From Petasospora fabianii (lineage: Eukaryota > Ascomycota > Saccharomycetes > Phaffomycetales > Wickerhamomycetaceae): a stretch of 64,000 nucleotides of DNA. The DNA is taken from NCBI GenBank assembly GCA_022641835.1, contig CP048715.1, forward strand, positions 3,038,001-3,102,000. Direction: 5' to 3'. How positions within the stretch are numbered: position 1 is the first letter of the stretch; every line of letters starts with the position of its first letter. Under the pieces are notes generated by a model. That model was given only the letters and a program-made list of their open reading frames with translations. It was not told the DNA's origin and did not search any database. This document shows, piece after piece, positions 49,090-59,085 of this stretch. A program made the position numbers and the translations under genes.

Positions 49090-50823
49090 ATGTCCCAATT
49101 CAACGACTACACTAGCCTGGACGAGAAGGCTTTGGCCCCTCAGCCACACAAGAAGAAGCTGACGCCATGGTACCAACGTACAGCCATTGCACTCACTGGG
49201 CTTCTCGCTCTCTCCGGTGTTTACCACCACGTCCAGAAGCAAAATGCCGAAGTTTCTGCTTTCGAGGCTATCACCGTCCCTGAAATAACTGCCATCCGTC
49301 CTGAGTCTTATCTTCACGACGACTCCCCATTGAAGTTCATTCTCAAGGACCCTGGATTCCGTTCTAAAGCTGCTGGCATCTTGTCTGGATCTCTCCAGAT
49401 TGAGACAGAATCTTATGACGACAATCCAGATCCAGCCGACGACATGACCCCATGGAAGAAGTTCTTTGCCTTCCATGGCTACTTGGAGAGACAGTTCCCA
49501 TTGGTGCACAAGAACCTCAAGGTTGAGACTGTCAACCATGTCAACTTACTCTACACATGGGAGGGCTCTGACCCATCGCTCAAGCCATTGATGTTGACTG
49601 CCCACCAGGATGTGGTTCCTGTTGATAAGGAGTCTGCTGGTGAGTGGACTTACCCACCATACTCGGGTCACTACGATGGTACCACCATCTGGGGAAGAGG
49701 TGCCCAAGACTGCAAGAACTTGTTGATCGCTGAGTTGCAGGCTGTGGAGAAGTTGCTTGAGACTGGTTTCACTCCAAAGAGAACAGTCATCTTGGCTTTC
49801 GGTAACGATGAGGAGAGTGGTGGACAAGGTGCTTCATACTTGAACCACACACTCACTGAGAGATACGGTGAGGACTCTATCTACGCCGTCGTTGATGAAG
49901 GTTTGCCAATGGTCAACGTTGGTGGTGAGTGGTTTGCTCTCCCAGGTGTTAGCGAGAAGGGCCACTTGGACATTTATATTGCCTTGACCATGAATGGTGG
50001 CCATTCTAGTACTCCACCTGACCACACTGCCATTGGAGTTATGGGTGAACTCATCACCTCCTTGGAAGCTAACCCATTCACTCCTTACTTGCCAAACGAT
50101 TCGCCAGTCATGCAGATGCTTGAAACCTTCGCTGCTACCATTCCAGAGTGGCCAGAGTCCCTGAAGAAAGACGTTGCTAATGCAAAGAAGGACCCAGCTG
50201 CTAAGAAACGTGTCTTGGAATGGATGGCTACTAGTAAGGAGCTCAAGTTCCTAGTTCAGACCTCCCAGGCTATTGATATCATTCACGGTGGTGTCAAAGC
50301 AAACGCTTTGCCAGAGTACGTCACCTTGCTTGTCAACCACAGAATCATTCTCGAGAGTACTGTTGACGAGACCGTTGACCGCTTGTTCACCATCATGAAC
50401 CCAATTGCTAAGAAGTACGGCCTTCATGTCTTTTACGACGAGCAGGAGATGACACAGCAAGACCTGTTTGTCGCCGAGGGATATTTCAATGTTTCTCTTG
50501 AAGGTGCTATCAATGCCCTCCCAATCGCCCCTTCATCAGGCCCAGTCTGGGATCTCTTGACCGGTACTCTCAAGCACGTCTTTGAAGATGAGGTCTTCGA
50601 GAATCAGACACTTCACTTTGCTCCAAATATTCTTGTTGGTAACACTGACACCAAGAGATACACTGGTCTCACCAGAAACCTTTACCGTTTCCAAGCTACT
50701 CGTGTCATTGATGCCAACACTGGTCTTCACAGTATCGATGAGCACATTGGTATCGACCAGCATCTGGAGACCATGGCCTTCTTGTATGAGTACATCCAGA
50801 ATGTCGATGCTACCACTGATTGA
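49090..50823 (+). CDS. CPS1: Vacuolar carboxypeptidase S (M20 peptidase)
   Basis: 577 aa zinc carboxypeptidase that removes C-terminal residues from peptides such as Cbz-Gly-Leu in the vacuole, supplying nitrogen. A 30-residue cytosolic tail with lysines is followed by one membrane anchor (about 31-46), matching the type II precursor that is sorted through multivesicular bodies by ubiquitination. Metal and catalytic residues: His172 and Asp174 (TAHQDVVPVD), Asp207 (GRGAQDCKN), Glu241-Glu242 (NDEESGGQGA), and the final His in FAPNILVGNTD region context. Several Asn-X-Thr/Ser sites. Length equals Saccharomyces Cps1 (576 aa). Confidence 0.95.
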   Translation: MSQFNDYTSLDEKALAPQPHKKKLTPWYQRTAIALTGLLALSGVYHHVQKQNAEVSAFEAITVPEITAIRPESYLHDDSPLKFILKDPGFRSKAAGILSGSLQIETESYDDNPDPADDMTPWKKFFAFHGYLERQFPLVHKNLKVETVNHVNLLYTWEGSDPSLKPLMLTAHQDVVPVDKESAGEWTYPPYSGHYDGTTIWGRGAQDCKNLLIAELQAVEKLLETGFTPKRTVILAFGNDEESGGQGASYLNHTLTERYGEDSIYAVVDEGLPMVNVGGEWFALPGVSEKGHLDIYIALTMNGGHSSTPPDHTAIGVMGELITSLEANPFTPYLPNDSPVMQMLETFAATIPEWPESLKKDVANAKKDPAAKKRVLEWMATSKELKFLVQTSQAIDIIHGGVKANALPEYVTLLVNHRIILESTVDETVDRLFTIMNPIAKKYGLHVFYDEQEMTQQDLFVAEGYFNVSLEGAINALPIAPSSGPVWDLLTGTLKHVFEDEVFENQTLHFAPNILVGNTDTKRYTGLTRNLYRFQATRVIDANTGLHSIDEHIGIDQHLETMAFLYEYIQNVDATTD

Positions 50824-50989
50824 TCGTTTCAGTACTCGGTTTCAAAGAGCAAGCACCTACAAGCTGAGCGAATACCGCGTTACACCTTACACTAGTAGTA
50901 ATATTAATACAAATATATTACATGGTCAATACAGAACAGTTGATTATAGGTCATGCGCGTTGCAAATGCCATTAAAAACCCAGCCACAT

Positions 50990-53848
50990 TTATATGTCCA
51001 TGTTAGCACCGTTTTGGGCCTGTCTAGAGTCACCATTCGAGTCAATTACCCTGTACAAGAAATCATCTAGGAATTGGGTACTTGAAGTGTCCACATTATT
51101 CAGTCCAGCAATATCTTTCAAGAAGCCGTCACCTCCATTTGGACCTGAAGATGGATCATATCCAGAGCGAGAAAGAACGTCCTCTGGGACAGCCGACATG
51201 TTGTCAACTTTCGGAAACAGCCAATCCTGGAACCTCAGAATGTTCTCAAAGTTTTGCTGAGTGTTAATACGTTCCTTAGCAGTGTGCGATGATGAATCGG
51301 ACTCATTGCCATCAACCGTCTCAGGCAGGTGTTGGGTCACATCCAACATGTTCTGCAAGATGTCAGCATAGCGCTTTGACTGAGGATCAATACGACCATA
51401 GTGAACAAGGACCTTAATCACTGACGCCATAGCATGTGAAAGCATTGCATCTGGATCAACGTTAATCTGTGGATCATTCTTGAACATCTCCACATCGATG
51501 CCCTTGAGCTTCAAGAGCAACAGCAAGCCAAGAACCAAGCCAGCGTGGAAAGTGCATGAGACGAGAGACATTGGCTTGAATGGGTGAATGTTCTGATAGT
51601 AGCAATATTCGACAATCTTGACAATAAGAAGTGAGGACTTGATGCATGATTGATAGAAGTTCTCAAGGTGTGGGAAGTTCCTTGATGATGCGTCGTAATT
51701 CACAAGACCGAGCTTGTGTAAAACAACAAAGTGGAAGAAAGGTCTCGAGAGAAGAATGATACCATGAAGGTAGATGACGTGCGGAAGCAAGTATTTGTGG
51801 TCCACAGGGGCTGGGTAGTTTTCTGCAGAGACAGGCTTGATTGGGTTCTTCAGTGTGAAGACCTTGAGATCGACAGCAATATTGAGGGCTATCTTCAATG
51901 TGACACATGGGTTGTAGTAGACGTCTTCCAGAATCTTACTGTTAAGCCTGCAAACCTTCATCAGTTTGCCTTGGTAGTCATCAATGCTGTCGATGGATTT
52001 GATGTCATCCCACTCTTGTAAACGAATTGTCATTGCCCTGCCCAGGTGAACCGATGAGAGAGTATCCATGATGTACAAACTTCTGAATAGCTTGCGCCTG
52101 TGAAGGATCACCTTTGGATCTTTGTAAGACTCGTTAACGAATCTTCTGTGAAGGCCAAGACCCAGCGCGTAACGAATGGCAGATCCCAGCTTAATCCAAG
52201 CCGTGTTCTTATGGCCAGTAAATTGATAGAAGAAGAAGATAAGGAGGTATGCTTCAGCCATCCAGATATTATCGTCCTCAGCGGAAGTGTTCAATATGGT
52301 CATTGCTGTTTCAAAGTACACCATTGGATCAGTGAAGTAGTTTTCTGGGAAAGGGAACAGCTTTTTGGAGATTTCAGCACTAGAATACACCGATGCAATT
52401 GCAAGCACCAAATACAGCACGCAAAAATCATGTGGATGATCCGTTGCGACATTTTCAGAAGAATAGACTCTATCAACCAGACTCAATAACGAATCGTGGT
52501 CAAGCACATAGAGCACATTGTTCAAGTTGTTCAAATAAGTCGTCACGAGGTAGTCAGTGTATGATCTCTCTGGTAGCTTGTCAAACTGCCTTGGTTTCAA
52601 TGAAAGGGTAGGACTATCGACGAATGTAAATCTTTCTGGGTCATTAGAGAACTTTTGTCCTCCAAGAACTTTAAAAAATAGCTTGCGACATTGGAGAAGG
52701 TATGATGTACCGGAACTCTCACCTATGTAACGAGGATTTTCAGCTTGATCAAACAATAGACGCCAATTAGTATCATTACCCGTAGAGATGGTGTAGTTAC
52801 TGTATGACTCGTCTTGAACATCATTTGGATGAATATTCAATGGGAAACTGAGAAGAGGCTGAAGTGATGCTGGAATTTGTGATGATTTGCTTGATCTCGG
52901 GTGATTTCCTGGAACAGGTGTTGGTGTTCCTGATGGCAACCCAGAGTTTGAACGTGGAAGTGGCGCATGTTGTTGAGATGGTTGTTTGTAGGCCATTCCG
53001 AGTGGTGTTGTATCTCTTTGAGGCATTGGGGATGTAACCGGAACACTGTACTGCTGCACATATGGAGATTGGCCCTGAAGCTGGGGTTGTGTAAGCCGTG
53101 TGTCCATGGAAGATGTGTTTGGTTGAAGCTGGTTGTTGTATGGGTATGGAGAAGAGTTATAGCCCATCGCCTGTTGCCGAGATGATGGTGGCTGCTGGTT
53201 TTGTGCCGGATGCGAGTTGAATGTATTGGTCGGCTGTTGGTACTGCTGCTGCTGTGGCTGCTGCTGTGGCTGCTGTTGTTGCTGTTGTTGTTGCTGCTGT
53301 TGTTGTTGTTGTTGCTGCTGTTGTTGTTCCTGCTGCTGCTGCTGAGTGTAACCTGGTTGAGGAGGGTCTTGCCATTGATACTTGGCAAAGTGCTGCTGAT
53401 GCTGCTGAAATGTCAACGCTGCAGAGCTAGCGGAATCTGCCTCTCGAGGAGTGTGCTGATGAGTGATGCTGTGATTCTGACTGTCGTTACCATGACCATT
53501 GTTATGCAACGGGGTCTCCCGTAGTGGATGCAATGGGGAGCCGATGGATGCATTACTTGGGGAGCCACTCGTCATGGATATGCCATCCTCAATGTGCTTG
53601 CGGGAGGGCTTGAGCACACGTCTGTCAATAGAAGTATAGAGACACTCGAGGTCCTTGGCTGTACAGAGGTTGCAGGGCTTCTGTCCATTGCATTTTTGCT
53701 TTCGTTTCTTGCAGACGTCGCAGGCCTGGGCCACCTTCTTGCGTCGCTCTGGGGGTATGACACGCGAGTTTTTACGCTTGTGCTGGACGGCGCTCACGTC
53801 GATCGGGTTGCCTGCGTAAGTGACCTGTCCACGGCCGTAGTCACTCAT
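50990..53848 (-). CDS. Zn2Cys6 transcription factor with polyglutamine tract
   Basis: 952 aa. The binuclear cluster near the N-terminus has Cys43, 46, 53, 59, 62 and 69 (QACDVCKKRKQKCNG, then CNLC). It is followed by a disordered stretch with a glutamine tract of roughly 30 residues, broken by single Glu and Pro, encoded by mixed CAG/CAA. The fungal-specific middle homology domain occupies about 400-800 (LVTTYLNNLNNVLYVLDHDS, later GSAIRYALGLGLHRRF and SLYIMDTLSSVHLGRA). It is not of the MAL-activator subtype, having neither the Gly-Pro-Lys-Lys linker nor its spacing. Target genes cannot be inferred. Its 3' end is 167 bases from the convergent CPS1 stop. Confidence 0.85.
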   Translation of the reverse strand: MSDYGRGQVTYAGNPIDVSAVQHKRKNSRVIPPERRKKVAQACDVCKKRKQKCNGQKPCNLCTAKDLECLYTSIDRRVLKPSRKHIEDGISMTSGSPSNASIGSPLHPLRETPLHNNGHGNDSQNHSITHQHTPREADSASSAALTFQQHQQHFAKYQWQDPPQPGYTQQQQQEQQQQQQQQQQQQQQQQQQQPQQQPQQQQYQQPTNTFNSHPAQNQQPPSSRQQAMGYNSSPYPYNNQLQPNTSSMDTRLTQPQLQGQSPYVQQYSVPVTSPMPQRDTTPLGMAYKQPSQQHAPLPRSNSGLPSGTPTPVPGNHPRSSKSSQIPASLQPLLSFPLNIHPNDVQDESYSNYTISTGNDTNWRLLFDQAENPRYIGESSGTSYLLQCRKLFFKVLGGQKFSNDPERFTFVDSPTLSLKPRQFDKLPERSYTDYLVTTYLNNLNNVLYVLDHDSLLSLVDRVYSSENVATDHPHDFCVLYLVLAIASVYSSAEISKKLFPFPENYFTDPMVYFETAMTILNTSAEDDNIWMAEAYLLIFFFYQFTGHKNTAWIKLGSAIRYALGLGLHRRFVNESYKDPKVILHRRKLFRSLYIMDTLSSVHLGRAMTIRLQEWDDIKSIDSIDDYQGKLMKVCRLNSKILEDVYYNPCVTLKIALNIAVDLKVFTLKNPIKPVSAENYPAPVDHKYLLPHVIYLHGIILLSRPFFHFVVLHKLGLVNYDASSRNFPHLENFYQSCIKSSLLIVKIVEYCYYQNIHPFKPMSLVSCTFHAGLVLGLLLLLKLKGIDVEMFKNDPQINVDPDAMLSHAMASVIKVLVHYGRIDPQSKRYADILQNMLDVTQHLPETVDGNESDSSSHTAKERINTQQNFENILRFQDWLFPKVDNMSAVPEDVLSRSGYDPSSGPNGGDGFLKDIAGLNNVDTSSTQFLDDFLYRVIDSNGDSRQAQNGANMDI

Positions 53849-56800
53849 GGCAGAGTTGACGGGGAGTAGTTGTTGACGGTGGGCACGAGATGGTGAGTCT
53901 GGAGCGCCGGACGAAACGGGGCAGCGATAAGGGAGGGTGCGGTGGAGTGCGGCTAATAGCTGGGAGACGCGTTAAAGAGAGCGTACGAGTAGCCGTTAAT
54001 TAAAACAGGTGGACCGATGTGTGCTGAGGAGCTGTAGGCGGAGCGCCGTGAGTTGTGTGGCGGTTTCTCCTAGACATGCCCAGGCGTCCTCACCATTTTC
54101 GCACTGTTTGTTAGTGAGATTTCGGTGGGTTCGCGATCGTGATTGTGATTGTGCTGATTGTGGGACGCGTGAGTATCTGGGTCATCAGCTAAGCCAGGAA
54201 CAACGTTTTGGAGTTTCCTAGCTGAGTGTTTTGTAGGACTAGTGTTCAAGTGTCTCTTTAAACTTGGTTCAAATCCTGTGCCAGTAGCTGCGCCACCCTG
54301 GGTTACATGGCCATCTATTGTTGCCAGACTTGGGACCTCAAAACTCAGAACTCGACAGCGCGCTCAGGCTGCTATCGATCTGCTCCCTTTGTTGTGGAGC
54401 TGGCCGGAATAATTCCTTGGGTCAGGAAGCATATCGCCTCGAAACGTTCACTTCTTCTTCTGCTACAACTACAATTACTCGAGGTTTTCAACCAAACTGG
54501 TAATCTCGAGCAGGGAAAGTCATGTGCGTCAGCATGTGACCTTAAGGCCGAATTAAGATAATTCTCCGGCGATGAGCCGAATGCCCAACCTCATCAATAC
54601 CCATCAATGCTGAACCTTGCCTCTTCAACTGCTTACCGCAGTGACACAAGATTGCCAAGACTCAGATGAGCCTAATAATCATCACCTGAAAAGATCACCA
54701 TGACAGTATAAGCCAGGCATAGACACATTTAGTGTACCTCATAGACTAGATGATCTTTCATGAATTAAGGGCCCAACAAGTAGAGCCGACATACGCGTAC
54801 CCCTCAAGGACAATGTGGTACGACCAACGCTTCTCCGCAAACCATCAAGCAACACAGACACACGACATCACCTGTTGTTCCCCTCTGGCAGATCTGCTCA
54901 GTAGAAACATGTAGTACCTGATCAGACACGATACGACTTGATTGATCTCCTGATCGCCCCAGGAGCTTGACCCGGCGCCTCCAACCGTCGGCCGAGATTT
55001 TGGGACATGACTCCTGGACCCCCAAATCTCCGCCACGCCGCACCCCAGCCATGGCCCCAGAGGACAGCAGCGTGGGGAGCAGGGCTGGTGATTGACAAGG
55101 ACAAGGCATCGGAGTTGCTCATGATGTCGAAACCCTTTGATGACGTGGTGAGGGTATAGATGTGTCCGTGTTGTTACACGATATGATTACTACGTTTCAA
55201 AGACCGAGGGCCCCATTTAGCTAAATGGTCAGTTTCAATCGATTGAGTTGGCGCTCTGCAGTCTAGTATTTAGAGCGATAATCGATGAACAGATGATTAC
55301 TAGCAAGACTTCCAAACGAGAGACCCCAAGCATTCGAGCCGAAATCTCAAGCGATCGCCTTCGCATGCGTGTCGCCAGTACTATCACAACTCAACCATTG
55401 GCTGGAGGCCATTAGTCCTTTGTTGTTTGAGTAGCCGGTCAGTACTGTGCGTTTACTGGTCTAGGACTCGGGGGAAATGGGGACATCATCTGCTGGCGAG
55501 TGGAGAAATTGAGCCCGAGGTCGTGTGTTTGTTGTGACTCGGATTAAAACTTTTTCCGGACAGATGCACGTTGACGCACAAGGATTTTCCGGGACATCAT
55601 AAAAAGTTAAAGACCGGCTGAGAGGGAAATTGAGCTATCCTTGAGTGCTCCTTCAGCTAGCAATACGGTTTAATCGCCACTTTTTTTTTGTGTTACTTGC
55701 TTAGGTGAATCGACTGGCTCAGGATATAATTTAGGCTCTCTCACTATTAGGCTCTCTCACTATGCCCACAACCTCCGATGTTCTAGAAAATCGTGCCATC
55801 CGGAATAACTCTGCAGCCACCGTATGCATGTCCATCAAAAAGTGGAATGTCCTGATGAGCGTGTCGACGCAACCAAGGGCGCTTTGACCTAAGCGGTTGT
55901 ACCCAAAACACGAGCAAGCTTCTTAGATGCCCCAGCGCAAACGTTTCTTGTTTGAAGGTGTCCTTCAAGGTTTAGAGGTGGAAAGGCGGTGTGAAATCGG
56001 AGCGACAGCAGATTCTGAATTCGATGCAATACTTCTTTTGAGTGCACCTTCCTTTTGACCGAGGATAGACATACGCCGCACCAGATTACAAATGAGATGG
56101 CGCACTGGCCACCGGCCCCCGGCCACTTGCCACCCTGGCTCAAACGGCTCTGGTTGGCACAAATGTATGACGGTGCAGGATAGTGTCTGGTGTGCCACTT
56201 GTTTTTCCGGACACCATGCACTGGTGGTGTGTGGTGTCCCGTGTTCGCCGACCCGATTGGTGGAATCCAACTTTCCAGCGCGCAGGCGCTCAAGGACAAA
56301 AAAAAGCACCGCTCCGCTCTCCGCCTCACTGTGCTTTCAGGAATGGCTGGGGCATCTAGACATCGGCAGACAACTGGGGTGGTGTGTGGGACGAAGGATT
56401 GGGGTGCGCCGGTCCCGACCCTCTCCGGGGTCAAAGCCCACCAGTAGAATACCACTTTAACGGCTCATAATAGTGAGCAAGACACAGCTGAACTCCCAAC
56501 ATGGTTCACCACTAATCTAGTCCTGGTTCACCGCGACACACGATATGTTTTGTCACCTTTAGAACGTACTCTAAGGTCTCACCGACCAATAAAGACTTCC
56601 AGGACAGATGCAGGCTGTCGCGTGGTGTCGTAGTGGCGCGCCAGAATCACGGCCCCGGAAAAAGAAAAGCCCACCAGTTCGGCACAGTTTCTCCGGACCC
56701 CCTCAACCGTCTCCTGCTTTGTGCATGAAGTTGTCCCGTGGGGTTGGCCCACCGGTGGACATTTTTCTCCAGCGAGTGGCTGCACCTCGCATTTTCGCCG

Positions 56801-56915
56801 TCGGCCACTAGAGTGTATAAATATGGCCAGGTTCGCTGCCATGTTTGCTCCCTCAGACTTTCCCTTAATCCATCACACACACACACACACACAAAAAAAA
56901 AACTATACATACAAA
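53849..56915. promoter_or_regulatory. 3.1 kb upstream region of the hexose transporter, divergent from the Zn2Cys6 gene
   Basis: No gene recognised. It holds a TATAAATA box at about 56815-56822, a (CA)n run (56874-56892) and A tract in the leader of the transporter, a perfect 16-bp tandem repeat (55731-55762) and a B-box-like GGTTCAAATCC (54265-54275) without a foldable tRNA. Long promoters are common for hexose transporter genes, but part may be unrelated. Confidence 0.45.
55731..55762. repeat. Perfect 16-bp tandem duplication
   Basis: TTAGGCTCTCTCACTA occurs twice head to tail (55731-55746, 55747-55762), about 1.15 kb upstream of the transporter ATG. Function unknown. Confidence 0.8.
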
Positions 56916-58613
56916 ATGTCTTCTGTCCAAGACCAGGGCCCTGCTCAGTCCGCGGACGAGAACTACTCCTCTGGTGTCATGACACCAGCCTCCTACGACA
57001 CCCAGGAGAAGGGTGAGGAGTCCTCTGTCGACCAGCAAAACACCGTTGAGATCCCAGCCAAGCCAGCTTCTGCCTATATCCTTGTCTCTCTTCTCTGTTT
57101 CATGATTGCCTTCGGTGGTTTCGTCTTCGGTTGGGATACAGGTACCATTTCCGGTTTCGTTAACATGTCCGACTTCAAGCAGAGATTTGGTCAGGTTAAC
57201 TCTTCCGGTGAGTACTACCTCTCCAACGTTAGAACCGGTTTGATTGTCTCCATCTTCAACATTGGTTGTGCTTTCGGTTCCGTCTTTTTGTCCAAGGCCG
57301 CTGATCTCTACGGTCGTCGTATCGGTTTGATGATTATGATGGTTATCTACGTTGTTGGTATCTTGATCCAAATTACTTCCATTGACAAGTGGTACCAGTA
57401 CTTCATCGGTAGAATTATCTCCGGTCTTGCTGTCGGTGGTATTGGTGTCATTTCCCCACTTTTCATCTCTGAATCCGCTCCAAAGCAACTTCGTGGTGCT
57501 CTTGTCTCCTCTTACCAGCTTATGATTACATTCGGTATCTTCCTTGGTTACTGCACCAACTACGGTACCAAGACCTACGATAACTCTGCTCAGTGGAGAG
57601 TTGGTCTTGGTTTGTGTTTCTTCTGGGCTTTGCTCATGATCACTGCCATGATCTTCATGCCAGAGTCTCCAAGATATTTGATTAAGGCTGGTCGTTTGGA
57701 TGACGCCCGTAAGTCTCTTGCTTACTCTAACAGAGTCTCCCAGGATGACCCAGCTATCTTTGCCGAGGTTGAGGAGATCAATGCTGCTATCTTGAAGGAG
57801 GATGCTGCTGGTAAGGCTTCCTGGGGTGAGTTGATTACTGGTAAGCCAAAGATTGGTTACCGTGTCATTTGCGGTGTCTTGCTCATGGCTTTGCAGCAGC
57901 TCACTGGTAACAACTACTTCTTCTACTATGGTACCACGATTTTCAAGGCTGTTGGTTTGGATGACTCTTTCGAGACCTCTATCATTCTTGGTGTTGTTAA
58001 CTTCTGCTCTACCATGTTGGCTATCTACTCTGTCAACAAGCTTGGTGGCCGTCGTTCCCTTCTTTACGGATGTGTTGGTATGATTATCTGTTTCGTTATC
58101 TTTGCATCCCTTGGTGTCAAATGTCTCTACCCAGACGGTGAGAACCAGCCTTCTTCGAAGCCAGCTGGTAACGCTATGATTTTCTTCGCCTGTCTCTTCA
58201 TCTTCTTCTTTGCCACCACCTGGGGTCCATGCTGCTTCGTTGTTGTCTCTGAGATCTACCCAATTAGAATCAAGTCCAAGGGTATGGGTATCGCCTCCGC
58301 TGCCAACTGGCTTTGGGGTTTCCTCATTGCTTTCTTCACCCCATTCATTACTTCTGACATTGGCTTCAACTACGGTTATGTCTTCATGGGCTGTTTGATC
58401 TTCGCTCTCTTCTTCGTCTACTTCAACATTCCACACACTTCTGGTTTGACTTTGGAGGAGGTTGATGAGATGTACGCTACTGGTGTCAAGGCTTGGCAAT
58501 CATCTAACTTTGTTCCAACCAGAAACTTCACTCAGGACTTTGCCTTCAACAAGGCTAAGGCCACTCAGCACGAGGATGCTGAGGAGATTGCTGCTTCTGA
58601 GAACAGTGCTTAA
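56916..58613 (+). CDS. Hexose transporter (HXT/sugar porter MFS)
   Basis: 565 aa plasma-membrane glucose/hexose facilitator. The start is the ATG at 56916 ([10 protein letters not shown]), after a short CA/A-rich leader; the frame stays open upstream but that part overlaps the TATA box. Hallmarks: [17 protein letters not shown] in TM1, LYGRRIG (loop 2-3), [11 protein letters not shown] and [23 protein letters not shown] after TM6, [13 protein letters not shown] in TM7, and the C-terminal sugar-porter motif as [15 protein letters not shown] instead of PETKG. The Thr-Ser form is found in the yeast HXT family (PETKG or similar). Codon use is highly biased, so expression is high. Affinity cannot be told. 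Confidence 0.93.
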   Translation: MSSVQDQGPAQSADENYSSGVMTPASYDTQEKGEESSVDQQNTVEIPAKPASAYILVSLLCFMIAFGGFVFGWDTGTISGFVNMSDFKQRFGQVNSSGEYYLSNVRTGLIVSIFNIGCAFGSVFLSKAADLYGRRIGLMIMMVIYVVGILIQITSIDKWYQYFIGRIISGLAVGGIGVISPLFISESAPKQLRGALVSSYQLMITFGIFLGYCTNYGTKTYDNSAQWRVGLGLCFFWALLMITAMIFMPESPRYLIKAGRLDDARKSLAYSNRVSQDDPAIFAEVEEINAAILKEDAAGKASWGELITGKPKIGYRVICGVLLMALQQLTGNNYFFYYGTTIFKAVGLDDSFETSIILGVVNFCSTMLAIYSVNKLGGRRSLLYGCVGMIICFVIFASLGVKCLYPDGENQPSSKPAGNAMIFFACLFIFFFATTWGPCCFVVVSEIYPIRIKSKGMGIASAANWLWGFLIAFFTPFITSDIGFNYGYVFMGCLIFALFFVYFNIPHTSGLTLEEVDEMYATGVKAWQSSNFVPTRNFTQDFAFNKAKATQHEDAEEIAASENSA

Positions 58614-59085
58614 TTGCATCCCTGGCTTTTACGATTTGTTACGAAAAATACCTTCTGTTCTGTTATAGATTTATAGACTCAATATAGTCACACAGCGATT
58701 GCATATAATTCACTTTCTTGTACAAGCGAATCGAATGTAGTCTAGCTGTTTTTCAAGCAAAGTGCTAGCTGTTGCCGAGGTTATCTACTTCATCCTGTTC
58801 AGAAAAGCTGCGCTTACTTAAGGCCCAGCCAGTACACCTCGTCAGAACCCATCACTATCATTCTTCGAGACAACTTCTAGTTATTGCAATGATATGATCG
58901 GTCCAGATGACCCTTAGAAAGAGAGTTGGGCTCTTTGGGGCGCTGGCAAAATTAATTGGTACGCGCACTTATAATGTTGGGAGAAAAAAAAAAACTGGCG
59001 AGCCGATGAGTTGAAGTACTCGGGCGAGGAGTCACCCAGGACAACAACCTGCTTTCGCCTGTATCGCACTCCGAAACTGACGTGT
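58614..59085. promoter_or_regulatory. Intergenic region before arginyl-tRNA synthetase
   Basis: 472 bases; transporter terminator and synthetase promoter. A GAGTCA (half of a Gcn4 site in reverse) lies at 59029-59034, close to the first ATG. An A run at 58983-58993. Confidence 0.4.

Noticed and set aside
54216-54275. A-box-like TAGCTGAGTG and B-box-like GGTTCAAATCC resembling a tRNA gene
   Set aside because: Neither D, anticodon nor T stems can be paired properly, and no acceptor stem is found; likely coincidence or a decayed tRNA.
53849-56915. Rgt1-type CGGANNA sites upstream of the hexose transporter
   Set aside because: About six copies over 3 kb on both strands is what chance predicts.
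56865-58499. Long minus-strand open frame (544 codons) opposite the hexose transporter
   Set aside because: Shadow of strong codon bias in the transporter; similar shadows lie opposite KGD2 and MET17.
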